From an uncultured Clostridia bacterium (GTDB taxonomy: Bacteria > Bacillota > Clostridia > Oscillospirales > Ruminococcaceae): 64,000 nucleotides of DNA. Made by a program: the position numbers and the translations under genes. Location of the stretch: positions 1 to 64,000 of the forward strand of contig CAMELR010000003.1 of assembly GCA_945923775.1 (NCBI GenBank), given 5' to 3'. A model generated the notes under the pieces. The model did not search any database. It was not told the DNA's origin and saw only the letters and a list, made by a program, of their open reading frames with translations. Of this stretch, positions 48,591-57,798 are shown piece by piece. Each line of letters starts with the position of its first letter. Position 1 is the stretch's first letter.

Positions 48591-49487
48591 ATGAACGGAG
48601 AAACTAGGGATCTTATACGATATGTATGTATCGGAAAAGTTAAACTGGCGCGTCAGCAGGCAAGAAATATCCTTGAAGCCAACCATTTCGAAAAAGACAG
48701 GCATTTCAAGCAAGAAATGTTATACTGGCTAGACAAATCGGACAGTGCTTTTATCGAGCTGCCGAGTGACCTCAAATCACTGCTTGTTGCAGAACCGCCA
48801 AGCAATTATTCGGACAGTAAATTTCTGTTGCGAGAAAATGAAAAGGCAATAACCGAAAAGCTTTTGGCGACATATCGGGCGGCTGAAAGATTATCCAAAT
48901 TAGGTATATCGTATTACCCCGCTCTTATCCTTTATGGACAGAGCGGCTGCGGCAAAACCGAGATTGCACGGTATATCGCGTATAGAGCGGGTTTGCCGTT
49001 TGTTTATGTGAAATTTTCAAATCTTGTCGACGGTGTTTTGGGAAATACGCAAAAGAATATCGGAAAGATATTTAATTATGTTAGGTCAAATCCTTGCGTA
49101 TTGTGTTTTGATGAAATTGACACTATTGGGTTAGCAAGAGGGCAAAAAGACGATGTTGGAGAAATGAACAGGATTGTAATTGCTCTTATGCAGGAACTAG
49201 ACAGAATGCCGAACGATGTTATTATAATTGGCACAACAAACAGGTTTGAGGCTCTTGACAAGGCTCTTGTAAGGCGGTTTTCTCTGCATTATGAGGTCAC
49301 ACCCTTAACACATCAAGAAGCAGAGGAGCTTATTGATAAATTCTTCGGTAGTGCCGGAATGACACCTCCACCCAAAAGCAAATTGCTTGACGAAGAACTA
49401 TTGCGTGATAGAAGCATTCCAGCATACAAAGTCGTAAAATCGTGCACGGAATATATCGTACAAAAGGTCTTAGAAGAGGAGGTCTGA
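48591..49487 (+). CDS. Stand-alone AAA+ ATPase
   Basis: Walker A LYGQSGCGKTEIARYIA; Walker B VLCFDEIDTIG; sensor IIIGTTNRFEALDKALVRRF. Confidence 0.9.
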   Translation: MNGETRDLIRYVCIGKVKLARQQARNILEANHFEKDRHFKQEMLYWLDKSDSAFIELPSDLKSLLVAEPPSNYSDSKFLLRENEKAITEKLLATYRAAERLSKLGISYYPALILYGQSGCGKTEIARYIAYRAGLPFVYVKFSNLVDGVLGNTQKNIGKIFNYVRSNPCVLCFDEIDTIGLARGQKDDVGEMNRIVIALMQELDRMPNDVIIIGTTNRFEALDKALVRRFSLHYEVTPLTHQEAEELIDKFFGSAGMTPPPKSKLLDEELLRDRSIPAYKVVKSCTEYIVQKVLEEEV

Positions 49488-49489
49488 TA

Positions 49490-49969
49490 ATGCGTGAGAG
49501 AATCAGCCGTGGAAAACGGACGGACAACAACGAGGGCGAATTTGTTTACGGCATACCGGTAGAGGGTGAGCCATTATTAGGCATGGGCAAGCGAACCTAT
49601 ATCATTACCAAACCCGGAGTACAGTGGGTGGATGGGGTATATATGACCTATGACGAATGCATTGAGGTTGACCCTGATACCGTTAGTGACTATACCGGGC
49701 TTACCGACAGAAATAATAAGATGATTTTCGAAGGGGATATTGTTTCTGGAACTGCTTACTCAAGCGAATGGATAGGCGTAATTGTCTGGATTGATGAAAT
49801 TGCTACATTTGGCGTGAGATATTTCCACCGGACAGACCCGACTGCTTGGCAAAATAGCTCTATTCTCACAGCTGTATCAAGGCACAAGCAGGATAAATTT
49901 GCGGCGCAAGTTATCGGTAATATCTACGACAACCCAGAGCTGCTGAAAGGCGGTGCTGGCAATGAGTAA
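49490..49969 (+). CDS. YopX family phage protein
   Basis: DYTGLTDRNNKMIFEGDIVSG. Confidence 0.8.
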   Translation: MRERISRGKRTDNNEGEFVYGIPVEGEPLLGMGKRTYIITKPGVQWVDGVYMTYDECIEVDPDTVSDYTGLTDRNNKMIFEGDIVSGTAYSSEWIGVIVWIDEIATFGVRYFHRTDPTAWQNSSILTAVSRHKQDKFAAQVIGNIYDNPELLKGGAGNE

Positions 49970-50666
49970 CAACTGGCTTGAAAAGACCAAGGAGAGCTAC
50001 AACGATTACTACAAGACATACCGAGCAGCTTGGTGCAGGAAGTCTGGGCTGCCTATGATGGACTCCTCTTGCTGGGAGCAGATACAAGCAGAAGATTTAT
50101 ACACCGTGAGTCGGGCGAAGAAAAAGCACGTCAGCATTGATATGAAAAAGGTCTGCGGGTGGTACCGAATTTGGCAAGGCTATGTGCCTATGTTCAAAGC
50201 CGTAAGGAAAGGCAAGGAAACGAATAGCAACACTATAACGATTGCTTCAAGTGATTTAAAACGCTGCGAGGAGTGCGATGAGCCGACAAAGCGCGTAAGC
50301 GGATTTTGGGATGGAGTGGGCGAAAACGGCGGTGATACGAGCGGCTGCTTTTACGATTGTGATAATACAGAGTGCGCTATAAAGCAGGACAGATGCAGAG
50401 AAAGTGCAGAGAAAACAATCGTTAAATTGAGTGTTCATGCACAGAATGAGGCCGCATCAACGAGTGCGGCACAGCTTAGAAAAATGAGACTTGACGCTAA
50501 AGTTTCCGTGGGAACGGCTGCGACACTTGCTGGGGTAACCGTTTCAGAATATACCGCAATGGAGGCTGAGAAGAAGCCTTTGCCTATAGATGTATACCAG
50601 ACATTGAGATTGGTTTTTTTTAATGCAAAACTTCTATGTCATAAGAAAGGAATGAAAGAATCATGA
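49962..50666 (+). CDS. Hypothetical phage protein with C-terminal HTH-like region
   Basis: Cys pairs CEECDEPTKRVSGFW...CFYDCDNTEC; C-terminal MRLDAKVSVGTAATLAGVTVSEYTAMEAEKKPLP. Confidence 0.5.
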   Translation: MSNNWLEKTKESYNDYYKTYRAAWCRKSGLPMMDSSCWEQIQAEDLYTVSRAKKKHVSIDMKKVCGWYRIWQGYVPMFKAVRKGKETNSNTITIASSDLKRCEECDEPTKRVSGFWDGVGENGGDTSGCFYDCDNTECAIKQDRCRESAEKTIVKLSVHAQNEAASTSAAQLRKMRLDAKVSVGTAATLAGVTVSEYTAMEAEKKPLPIDVYQTLRLVFFNAKLLCHKKGMKES

Positions 50667-50684
50667 TTACGGAGGTGCCTCAGC

Positions 50685-51095
50685 ATGAAAGGCGAACTTG
50701 ATATTCATCGGTATCCATCAAAAAAGTATCGGTGCGAGGTGTGGACAGTCACGCTTTATCAATGGGCTTTTCCTCTTGATAACGAAAGGCGGCGTATCGT
50801 CAACGCGGTTCGCAAGATGAAAGGATTTGTCGGGTGGTGTGATCCGAAGATGTATTTCTGCGACAGAAGAGGAATGGTTTACTTTGCACTCTTTGACAAC
50901 GAAGAAAATGCTAAAAGCGCAATAATATCCGTTCATGAGAAATTCCCCACGCAGATTATTGTCAAGGGAACTTATAAGCATTACGCAGATAGAGATCCAA
51001 TAGAGCGGCCATGTAAAGATGATACCTGCGATGCCGAGGATTACTCTGATTTTCTAATCAATCATATAGGCCGAGGTGGCACGAAAGATGGCTGA
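50685..51095 (+). CDS. Hypothetical phage protein
   Basis: 136-aa collinear ORF. Confidence 0.5.
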   Translation: MKGELDIHRYPSKKYRCEVWTVTLYQWAFPLDNERRRIVNAVRKMKGFVGWCDPKMYFCDRRGMVYFALFDNEENAKSAIISVHEKFPTQIIVKGTYKHYADRDPIERPCKDDTCDAEDYSDFLINHIGRGGTKDG

Positions 51096-51780
51096 ATACA
51101 TAACCATTGGCGATTGCGCCGCAATATTTCAGGGACGCAACATTGATAAAGCCAAACTGAACACCGAGGGCAAAGGCATACCCTACATTGTCGGTGCGTC
51201 CTGCATGAAGAACGCACGGCTGAAATGCGATAAGTACTGCGAGAACTATGAGAACGAAACCATATCGAGGCTCGGCGATATTCTGATATCTACCGTGGGT
51301 ACACTCGGAAAGGTCGCGATAAATGACATAGGCGACTGCGTTCTTTCCAAGCACGTCTGCGCAGTACGCTTCGTCCCGGAGATACTGCCCGAATACGGAC
51401 TGTTGTGCCTGTTGGCTTCTCTGAAACTCTGCATACCGCCGGACGATGGTTCGCAGACAGGTTTTTCCCGAAAGCTTGATTGCTCGGAGATTGAGAAACT
51501 CCCGCTGATATACATCGTACCCGATAAGCAGCGTGAAACCGTCGAGAAAATGGTACTTCTAGCGGCAACATTTCAGCAGAAACAACCGCAGGAAGATCCA
51601 AAAGATATGCCCGATGACCCAATCGAACTAGCAGAGTGGTTCAAGCGAAAATCATCAAAGTTACTCAAGGCGCAGAACCGCGCTCTTGATAAGATAGTAG
51701 CAACGATCAAATCCGGGTGGGACAACGCACCCGATGAAATAATACAGCTTATGTTGGAGGACATAAACGATGAGAATTGA
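51088..51780 (+). CDS. Type I restriction specificity (HsdS)-like protein
   Basis: ITIGDCAAIFQGRNIDK...GIPYIVGASC...GDILISTVGTLGKVAI...SKHVCAVRF...CSEIEKLPLIYIVPDKQRETVEKM. Confidence 0.65.
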   Translation: MAEYITIGDCAAIFQGRNIDKAKLNTEGKGIPYIVGASCMKNARLKCDKYCENYENETISRLGDILISTVGTLGKVAINDIGDCVLSKHVCAVRFVPEILPEYGLLCLLASLKLCIPPDDGSQTGFSRKLDCSEIEKLPLIYIVPDKQRETVEKMVLLAATFQQKQPQEDPKDMPDDPIELAEWFKRKSSKLLKAQNRALDKIVATIKSGWDNAPDEIIQLMLEDINDEN

Positions 51781-52501
51781 CAACGCAATAATCGAAGTGC
51801 TTGCAAAAGCAGAGGTTGAGGGCAACACGCTGCGCCTCACTGAACAGCTTGACCGGAAGACATATCAGCAGGTAAACAAGGTGCTTTCGGCAATCGGCGG
51901 CAAGTGGAACAGCTCCAAGAAATGTCACATCTTTTCCGATGATGTGGAGGACATCCTTCAAAACATTATCCTCACCGGCGAATACACCAGCGAGAAAACC
52001 GAATATCAGTTCTTCCCCACTCCGGACGAGCTTGCCGCCGAAACGGTAAGACTTGCGAATATCACTTCTGATGATTTCTGCCTTGAGCCTTCGGCAGGAA
52101 GAGGAGCAATCGCCAAGTATATGCCCGGCTGCGACTGCATCGAGCTTAACCCCAAGAATCGCGCTTTCCTTGAAGAACAGGGATTTTCAGTGGTGCATGA
52201 TGATTTCATGACATTTGAGCCGGACAAGCAGTATAGCGTAATCGTAATGAATCCGCCATTCACCAAGCAGCAGGATATTATCCACGTCACAAAGGCAATT
52301 CACATGGCAACACGCTGCGTAGTTGCTATTATGTCCGCGTCGGTACTCTTCCGTACAGATAAGCGCACGGCAGAATTCCGCACTCTTGTGGAAAGCTACG
52401 GCGGTACCATTGAGCAGCTCCCCGAAAGCTCGTTCAAGGAGAGCGGCACGGCTGTTAATACCTGCAGAGTAGTAGTTAAGAAATCAGAGGTACCTGAATG
52501 A
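51770..52501 (+). CDS. SAM-dependent DNA methyltransferase
   Basis: FPTPDELAAETVRLA, CLEPSAGRGAIAKYM, VIVMNPPF. Confidence 0.8.
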   Translation: MRIDNAIIEVLAKAEVEGNTLRLTEQLDRKTYQQVNKVLSAIGGKWNSSKKCHIFSDDVEDILQNIILTGEYTSEKTEYQFFPTPDELAAETVRLANITSDDFCLEPSAGRGAIAKYMPGCDCIELNPKNRAFLEEQGFSVVHDDFMTFEPDKQYSVIVMNPPFTKQQDIIHVTKAIHMATRCVVAIMSASVLFRTDKRTAEFRTLVESYGGTIEQLPESSFKESGTAVNTCRVVVKKSEVPE

Positions 52502-52704
52502 GCGAAATTAAGTCTAATCTGAGCCATTGTTGCTGCATGACCTGCAGGCATTTCATTCCCGACAATGGGCGGGAGGGGAGTATCGGGCGCTGCCGATTTA
52601 TGGAGTTGGTTTGGGCGCAAACGAGGTATATAGGTGATTTGCGGGATGAATGCAAAAACTACCATCCAGCGCCTATTAGGACAAAGGAGGTCGATCCAGA
52701 ATGA
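52498..52704 (+). CDS. Small Cys-containing phage protein
   Basis: CCCMTCRHFIPDNGREGSIGRC...CKNYHP. Confidence 0.5.
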   Translation: MSEIKSNLSHCCCMTCRHFIPDNGREGSIGRCRFMELVWAQTRYIGDLRDECKNYHPAPIRTKEVDPE

Positions 52705-52907
52705 ACAAGGCAAATGTTGAGATTCGTAGAGCCGCAAAGAAAGCGGGAGTATCACTGGGCGAAATTGCAATAGCGATAAACTGTGAAGAAGCGAAGCTTA
52801 TCAAATGGCTTCGGGAAGGTCTGCCCGCAAATACCAAGCCTAAAATCATGAGGTTTCTGGAACTTGCACAAGCTAAAAAGAATCCTGTAGAGGAGGATAA
52901 TTCGTGA
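52701..52907 (+). CDS. Small HTH-like protein
   Basis: EIRRAAKKAGVSLGEIAIAINCEEAKLIKWLREGLP. Confidence 0.55.
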   Translation: MNKANVEIRRAAKKAGVSLGEIAIAINCEEAKLIKWLREGLPANTKPKIMRFLELAQAKKNPVEEDNS

Positions 52908-53092
52908 AGGGACCCTATACTGCAATGCTTATCCCAGGGATAATTTCGGGTATATCCGAAACATCGAGCTTCGAGCGGCGGGAATACAGTGATGATCCGC
53001 GCCGTTCGGCTGGGGCAAAATCATTCAAGAAGAACAAGAAGAAACGGCGTATTGCTGCGGCTTCAAAGAAGAAAAACAGGAGGTTCTCATGA
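52904..53092 (+). CDS. Small basic hypothetical protein
   Basis: Overlapping start/stop with neighbours; KKNKKKRRIAAASKKKNRRFS tail. Confidence 0.45.
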   Translation: MKGPYTAMLIPGIISGISETSSFERREYSDDPRRSAGAKSFKKNKKKRRIAAASKKKNRRFS

Positions 53093-53757
53093 TTATTAAG
53101 AAACTTGCAAAGCTCGTGAAAAAGGTGCATAACCTTGGTATAACTTTCACATTCAACGAGCAGGAAAAACAGTGGCTCGGAGGAAGTTGGGGTCTCTACG
53201 ATATTTCCGATTTGCCTACGATGACATTTGCCCAGGCTTGTGCAATGTTCGATTTCAGCGCAAAAACTATCGATAAGATATGGAACGATGATGACGGAGC
53301 AAAGGAGCTTGCGGACAAAGCACAAGTTGCTTGTCGTTTCAAAAGATACGAATTAGACGAAATCGAAATACACTCCACTTTCTTCGGAGACGAAGAAATG
53401 AAGGTGATTGTTGATAAGGAACAGACCACATTCGCGTTTATTCCTGCCGAACTGCTTTCCCCTATCGTTGAAACGGAATACACATACAAATCGCTTGTTC
53501 AAGGTGAAGACGGCGCTACATACCTGTTGGTATACAACGGCTTACAGCTCATCGCAATGATTCCGTCGCTTCGTATCCCGAAAGGAATGGTAGAGAATTG
53601 GCAGGAGTCACAGACAAAGATATACAACTGCATGAGCCTTTACCAAAACGCCTTGACAGCCGAGGAGGAACGCAGAGCGGCAAACAATTCCGAGGAGGAA
53701 CACCAGTACACATTCGACGACAACGAGGATACGGAGGGCGAGGACGATGCTGAATAG
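53089..53757 (+). CDS. Hypothetical phage protein
   Basis: 222-aa ORF immediately upstream of SSB, acidic C-terminus. Confidence 0.55.
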   Translation: MIIKKLAKLVKKVHNLGITFTFNEQEKQWLGGSWGLYDISDLPTMTFAQACAMFDFSAKTIDKIWNDDDGAKELADKAQVACRFKRYELDEIEIHSTFFGDEEMKVIVDKEQTTFAFIPAELLSPIVETEYTYKSLVQGEDGATYLLVYNGLQLIAMIPSLRIPKGMVENWQESQTKIYNCMSLYQNALTAEEERRAANNSEEEHQYTFDDNEDTEGEDDAE

Positions 53758-54160
53758 CGTATGCTTGCAGGGCAATCTTGGAGCAGCCCCTGAATTAAAG
53801 ACATCACCGAGCGGCATATCAAGCGTTTCTTTTCGAATTGCTGTCAAGCGCAACTACAAAGAAGCCGATGGCACATACAAATCAGACTGGTTTTCCTGCG
53901 TTGCCTTTCGCCAGACAGCCGAATTCATCTGCGGCCATTTTGCCAAAGGCGATATGATAATAATCAACGGTTCTCTGCGAACGGGAGAATACACCGATAA
54001 AGCAGGAAACAAGGTGTACAAAACCGAAATCTATGTAGACGGAGCAAATTTTGGAGGAGCAAAAGCGACCAATTCGCCGAGCGGCGCAAAGGAACAAGCC
54101 ACAGCCGTTGAATCGCATTCTACGGACAATACCACATCAGACGACGATTACCCATTTTGA
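53747..54160 (+). CDS. ssb: Single-stranded DNA-binding protein
   Basis: MLNSVCLQGNLGAAPELKTSPSGISSVSFRIAVKRNYK...DWFSCVAFRQTAEFI; acidic C-tail DDDYPF. Confidence 0.93.
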   Translation: MLNSVCLQGNLGAAPELKTSPSGISSVSFRIAVKRNYKEADGTYKSDWFSCVAFRQTAEFICGHFAKGDMIIINGSLRTGEYTDKAGNKVYKTEIYVDGANFGGAKATNSPSGAKEQATAVESHSTDNTTSDDDYPF

Positions 54161-54175
54161 TTAGGAGGAACACAA

Positions 54176-54907
54176 ATGAGCATAGAGTTAGCAAATCAGC
54201 TGAAAGAGCTGCGTGAGAAAAACCATCTCACAATGGAGCAGGTAGCTTATGCGGTAGACGAACCCGCATACGAAGTCGAGCTTTGGGAGAGCGGCCAGAT
54301 AAAGCCTTGCGACGCCACCCATAGCAAGTTGAAATTCCTGTACAACCATATCGGGGAAAATCACAAGGATATTGAAAAAACCAACAAAGAGAACTATTCC
54401 GAGTTTTTCAACTACCCCGAATGCGTAACCGTTCCGGAAAACTTTCCTCTTTGGCTTAAGGCTCATGGCTTTTTCGCTGCTCCAGCCTCTCTCGGACACC
54501 ACGGGAATCATTGCGGAGGTTTATTTATTCACTCGCTGATAGTTACAAAGGAACTTAAAAGATACACTCACAGCCTCGGACTACAATGGCAAAATGACAA
54601 TAGTCCCTGGCTTGTTGGAATGTTTCACGACATCTGCAAGATTGATGACTACACCTTCAATGCTGATGAGGGTAAGTGGGAGTGGAACAAACAGCAGATA
54701 TATTCAGGGCATGGCGATAAGTCCGTGATAATGCTCCAGCGCCACCTCAACCTCAACGAACAGGAAATCGCGTGCATACGGTGGCACATGGGCTCGTTCA
54801 CCGACCAGAAGGAATGGGAGTATTACGGCAGAGCGGTCGAGAGATACCCAGTTGTGTTGTTTACGCACACAGCTGATATGTACGCATCGAGGGCTTTGGG
54901 GGTATAA
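54176..54907 (+). CDS. HTH + HD-domain phosphohydrolase-like protein
   Basis: N-terminal HTH; HD core GNHCGGLFIHSLIVTKELKRY...GMFHDICKIDDY...VVLFTHTADMYASR. Confidence 0.75.
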   Translation: MSIELANQLKELREKNHLTMEQVAYAVDEPAYEVELWESGQIKPCDATHSKLKFLYNHIGENHKDIEKTNKENYSEFFNYPECVTVPENFPLWLKAHGFFAAPASLGHHGNHCGGLFIHSLIVTKELKRYTHSLGLQWQNDNSPWLVGMFHDICKIDDYTFNADEGKWEWNKQQIYSGHGDKSVIMLQRHLNLNEQEIACIRWHMGSFTDQKEWEYYGRAVERYPVVLFTHTADMYASRALGV

Positions 54908-55267
54908 ATGCAGCACATAGAAGATAACGAACAGATGATACTTATTCGTTGGGCGCAGTTTGAGAGCGGCAAGCACCCCGAATTATCGTTGCTGTTCCAT
55001 GTGCCGAACGGCGGCAAGCGCAACAAGGTCGAGGCAGCACGGTTCAAGGCAATGGGAGTGCAGGCGGGAGTTCCCGACCTGTTCCTCCCTGTGCCGCGCG
55101 GCGCATACCACGGGCTGTTCATCGAAATGAAAGCACCAAAGGGGAGAACCTCGGAAGCTCAGAACGCTTGGATTGAAAAGCTCAAAGACAACGGCTACGC
55201 GGTCGAGGTGTGCTACGGATTTGAGGCGGCTCAAAAAACGCTCCTTTCATATCTCGAAGAAAAATAA
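54908..55267 (+). CDS. VRR-NUC domain nuclease
   Basis: LLFHVPNGGKRNKVEAARFKAMGVQAGVPDLFLPVPRGAYHGLFIEMKAPKGR. Confidence 0.9.
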   Translation: MQHIEDNEQMILIRWAQFESGKHPELSLLFHVPNGGKRNKVEAARFKAMGVQAGVPDLFLPVPRGAYHGLFIEMKAPKGRTSEAQNAWIEKLKDNGYAVEVCYGFEAAQKTLLSYLEEK

Positions 55268-55306
55268 ACAGTTTTGCAATCAATTGCAAACAAGGAGGTG
55301 TAACTT

Positions 55307-55585
55307 ATGGCAAAGAAAAGAAACTGCAGAAGAACGCCGGAGGAAGTGAGCATTCACGAAGAAGCGGTGAAATTACGGAAAATGACTGACGCACAACTGG
55401 TCGAGAAAGTCCGTTCTGCATCTGCCGAAGCCTCGAAGGCGTCCGCAGCGTTTGACGAACTCGGCAAGACAGCTAACCGCACGGCTGAATTCCTTGAGGC
55501 GTTTACTAACGCCAACATTCCGGGCATAGGAAAGGTCACAGTCAAGAAACTCACTACATTTGCAAAAGAGAACGGATATATTTGA
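55307..55585 (+). CDS. Hypothetical phage protein
   Basis: 92-aa collinear ORF, GGAGGTG upstream. Confidence 0.5.
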   Translation: MAKKRNCRRTPEEVSIHEEAVKLRKMTDAQLVEKVRSASAEASKASAAFDELGKTANRTAEFLEAFTNANIPGIGKVTVKKLTTFAKENGYI

Positions 55586-55603
55586 CAAAGGGGAACAAAC
55601 GAT

Positions 55604-56008
55604 ATGACGATTGCAGAATTAAACAGCTACTACTTGCTTGAAGACGCCATTCGTGATACAAAAGAAAGAATTGCGAAAATTGAAGCAAAACTCTGCGGCT
55701 CAAGCGGATTTGACACAAGCGGAGTACCCAAAAATCCTACACCGCGAAACCATACGGAGGACAACTTTATTGAGCTTGCATACCTTAAGACCGAGCTTGA
55801 GACACAGGTCAAGGAATACGAGATTCTGAAGGTGCGCATTGAGCGTTATATTACGAGTATCCCCGATTTGCTCATCAAGAGAATTATGGAGAAGAGAGTG
55901 CTTGAGCATAAGATTTGGAGGGATATTGCTGAAGAACTCGGAGGCGGTAACACGAAAGACTCGGTCAAGATGATGTACTATCGTTACATATCGGATAATC
56001 CCGGATAA
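55604..56008 (+). CDS. Sigma-region-4-like / RinA-DUF1492-type late transcription regulator (putative)
   Basis: N-terminal coiled coil; C-terminal RIMEKRVLEHKIWRDIAEELGGGNTKDSVKMMYYRYI; last gene before the putative late promoter. Confidence 0.55.
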   Translation: MTIAELNSYYLLEDAIRDTKERIAKIEAKLCGSSGFDTSGVPKNPTPRNHTEDNFIELAYLKTELETQVKEYEILKVRIERYITSIPDLLIKRIMEKRVLEHKIWRDIAEELGGGNTKDSVKMMYYRYISDNPG

Positions 56009-56018
56009 CTAGGATTGA

Positions 56019-56063
56019 TTTGTTACGAATGTTCCCCATGTCACAAATGAAGCGTGATATAAT
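56019..56063 (+). promoter_or_regulatory. Putative phage late promoter, copy 1
   Basis: TTTGTTACGAATGTTCCCCATGT (56019-56041), 16 nt, TATAAT (56058-56063); identical element and spacing at 63769. Confidence 0.7.
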
Positions 56064-56087
56064 ATATTCATAATCTAATGCAATACA

Positions 56088-56136
56088 CTCCTCAATTTTT
56101 GCGTTCTCGCCCGGGGCGCTGTATAAAATTGAGGAG
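56088..56136 (+). promoter_or_regulatory. Leader hairpin that would sequester the RBS of the P27-like gene
   Basis: CTCCTCAATTTT (56088-56099) pairs with AAAATTGAGGAG (56125-56136); RBS GAGGAGG lies in the 3' arm; ATG at 56142. Confidence 0.65.
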
Positions 56137-56141
56137 GTTTT

Positions 56142-56552
56142 ATGTTAACCAACAAAAAGAGTGCAGAAATCAAAGCTGTCGAAATGCCGCCGATAAAAGA
56201 GTATCTGAAAGAGATACAGCGCGACGGCAGCGAACTTGGAGCAGAGGAGGTGTTGAAAGAAACCCTTGAATGGCTGGATTCGCGCGGGGCAAAAGGCGTA
56301 GTATCTGTTCAGCTGGTAGAGCAGTACGCTTTTTCTGTTGCACGATGGATACACCTTGAGCGGCTCATATCCAAGTACGGCTATATTGCCAAGCACCCTA
56401 CCACCGGCGCACCGATTCAATCCCCGTATGTTGTGATGGCGCAGTCATACATGAAACAGGTCATTGCGATTCGCGGAGAAATCAATCTTCTGCTGAAAGA
56501 CGCGCACCCTACACCAACCGCCTATGTCCGGGAGGTGGTTTACGGTGAGTAA
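56142..56552 (+). CDS. P27-family-like phage terminase small subunit
   Basis: VARWIHLERLISKYGYIAKHPTTGAPIQSPYVVMAQSYMKQV. Confidence 0.7.
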   Translation: MLTNKKSAEIKAVEMPPIKEYLKEIQRDGSELGAEEVLKETLEWLDSRGAKGVVSVQLVEQYAFSVARWIHLERLISKYGYIAKHPTTGAPIQSPYVVMAQSYMKQVIAIRGEINLLLKDAHPTPTAYVREVVYGE

Positions 56553-57798
56553 TGAACTGAACTACTACCTCGCTGACATTGAGGAGCTTATCCCTTATGC
56601 CAGAAATGCCCGGACGCATTCCCCTGCACAAATCTCACAAATCGCCGCTTCAATAAAGGAATTTGGCTTTCTTGCTCCAATCGTAATATCCGAAGATAAC
56701 ACGATCCTGTGCGGCCACGGTCGCTTTTACGCGGCACAAAAGCTGGGGTTAAAGAAAATACCCTGCGTGAAAGAATCCCACCTTACAGAGGCGCAGAAAC
56801 GCGCTTATATCATCGCAGACAACAAGCTGAGTATTAACGCAGGCTGGGACGATGAACTGCTGGCAGTGGAACTGTCCGACCTGCAGGGAGAGGGTTTCGA
56901 CCTATCAATTACCGGCTTTGACGAAAAGGAGATTGCCGATTTATTCTCGGACAAAAACAAGTCTGATGTCGAAGATGATAACTACGACTTATCGGCCGCA
57001 TTGGAGAAAGCAGCGTTTGTACAGCGCGGAGATGTCTGGACGGTAGGCAGACACAGGCTGATGTGTGGGGACGCAACCAGCGCTGATGATGTATCGGCGC
57101 TGATGAGCGGCAAGAGGGCGAACCTGTTCTTGACAGATCCGCCGTATGGGGTATCGTTCAAATCATCGAGCGGCTTGACCATTCAGAACGACAGTATCAA
57201 GAACGAGGATTTCTACAATTTCCTCAAGTCTGCTTTCAGCGCGGCGGCTGATTGCCTCGAAAAGGGAGCTGCGGCATACATCTTCCACGCGGATACCGAA
57301 GGGTTGAATTTCCGCAGGGCTTTTGTAGACACAGGCTTTCACCTTGCTGGCTGCTGTATTTGGGTCAAAGATAGTCTGGTTTTAGGACGGAGCGACTACC
57401 AATGGCAGCATGAGCCGGTTTTATACGGTTTCCTTCAGAACGGTAAGCATTCGTGGTACTCCGACCGAAAGCAGACCACGATATGGAATTTCGCCAAGCC
57501 TAAGAAAAACGCGAACCACCCCACCTCAAAGCCGCTTGACCTGCTATCCTACCCTATTCAGAATTCCTCGCAGGAAAATGCGATTGTACTTGATACTTTC
57601 GGCGGCAGCGGCTCAACGCTTATGGCTTGTGAGCTGACAAACCGCATTTGCTACACAATGGAGCTGGACGAAAAGTATGCTTCGGTCATTCTGCGAAGAT
57701 ATGTTGAGGATACAGGACGCCCCGATGAAGTATTCGTGGAACGCAACGGAGAGAAGATACAATACTCCGCGCTTGTTAAGGCGGTGGAGCATGAGTAG
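56545..57798 (+). CDS. ParB-like nuclease domain fused to DNA N4/N6 methyltransferase
   Basis: PYARNARTHSPAQISQIAASIKEFGFLAPIVI...GHGRFYAAQKLG; FLTDPPYGVSF; FGGSGSTLMACE; GTG start. Confidence 0.9.
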   Translation: MSNELNYYLADIEELIPYARNARTHSPAQISQIAASIKEFGFLAPIVISEDNTILCGHGRFYAAQKLGLKKIPCVKESHLTEAQKRAYIIADNKLSINAGWDDELLAVELSDLQGEGFDLSITGFDEKEIADLFSDKNKSDVEDDNYDLSAALEKAAFVQRGDVWTVGRHRLMCGDATSADDVSALMSGKRANLFLTDPPYGVSFKSSSGLTIQNDSIKNEDFYNFLKSAFSAAADCLEKGAAAYIFHADTEGLNFRRAFVDTGFHLAGCCIWVKDSLVLGRSDYQWQHEPVLYGFLQNGKHSWYSDRKQTTIWNFAKPKKNANHPTSKPLDLLSYPIQNSSQENAIVLDTFGGSGSTLMACELTNRICYTMELDEKYASVILRRYVEDTGRPDEVFVERNGEKIQYSALVKAVEHE

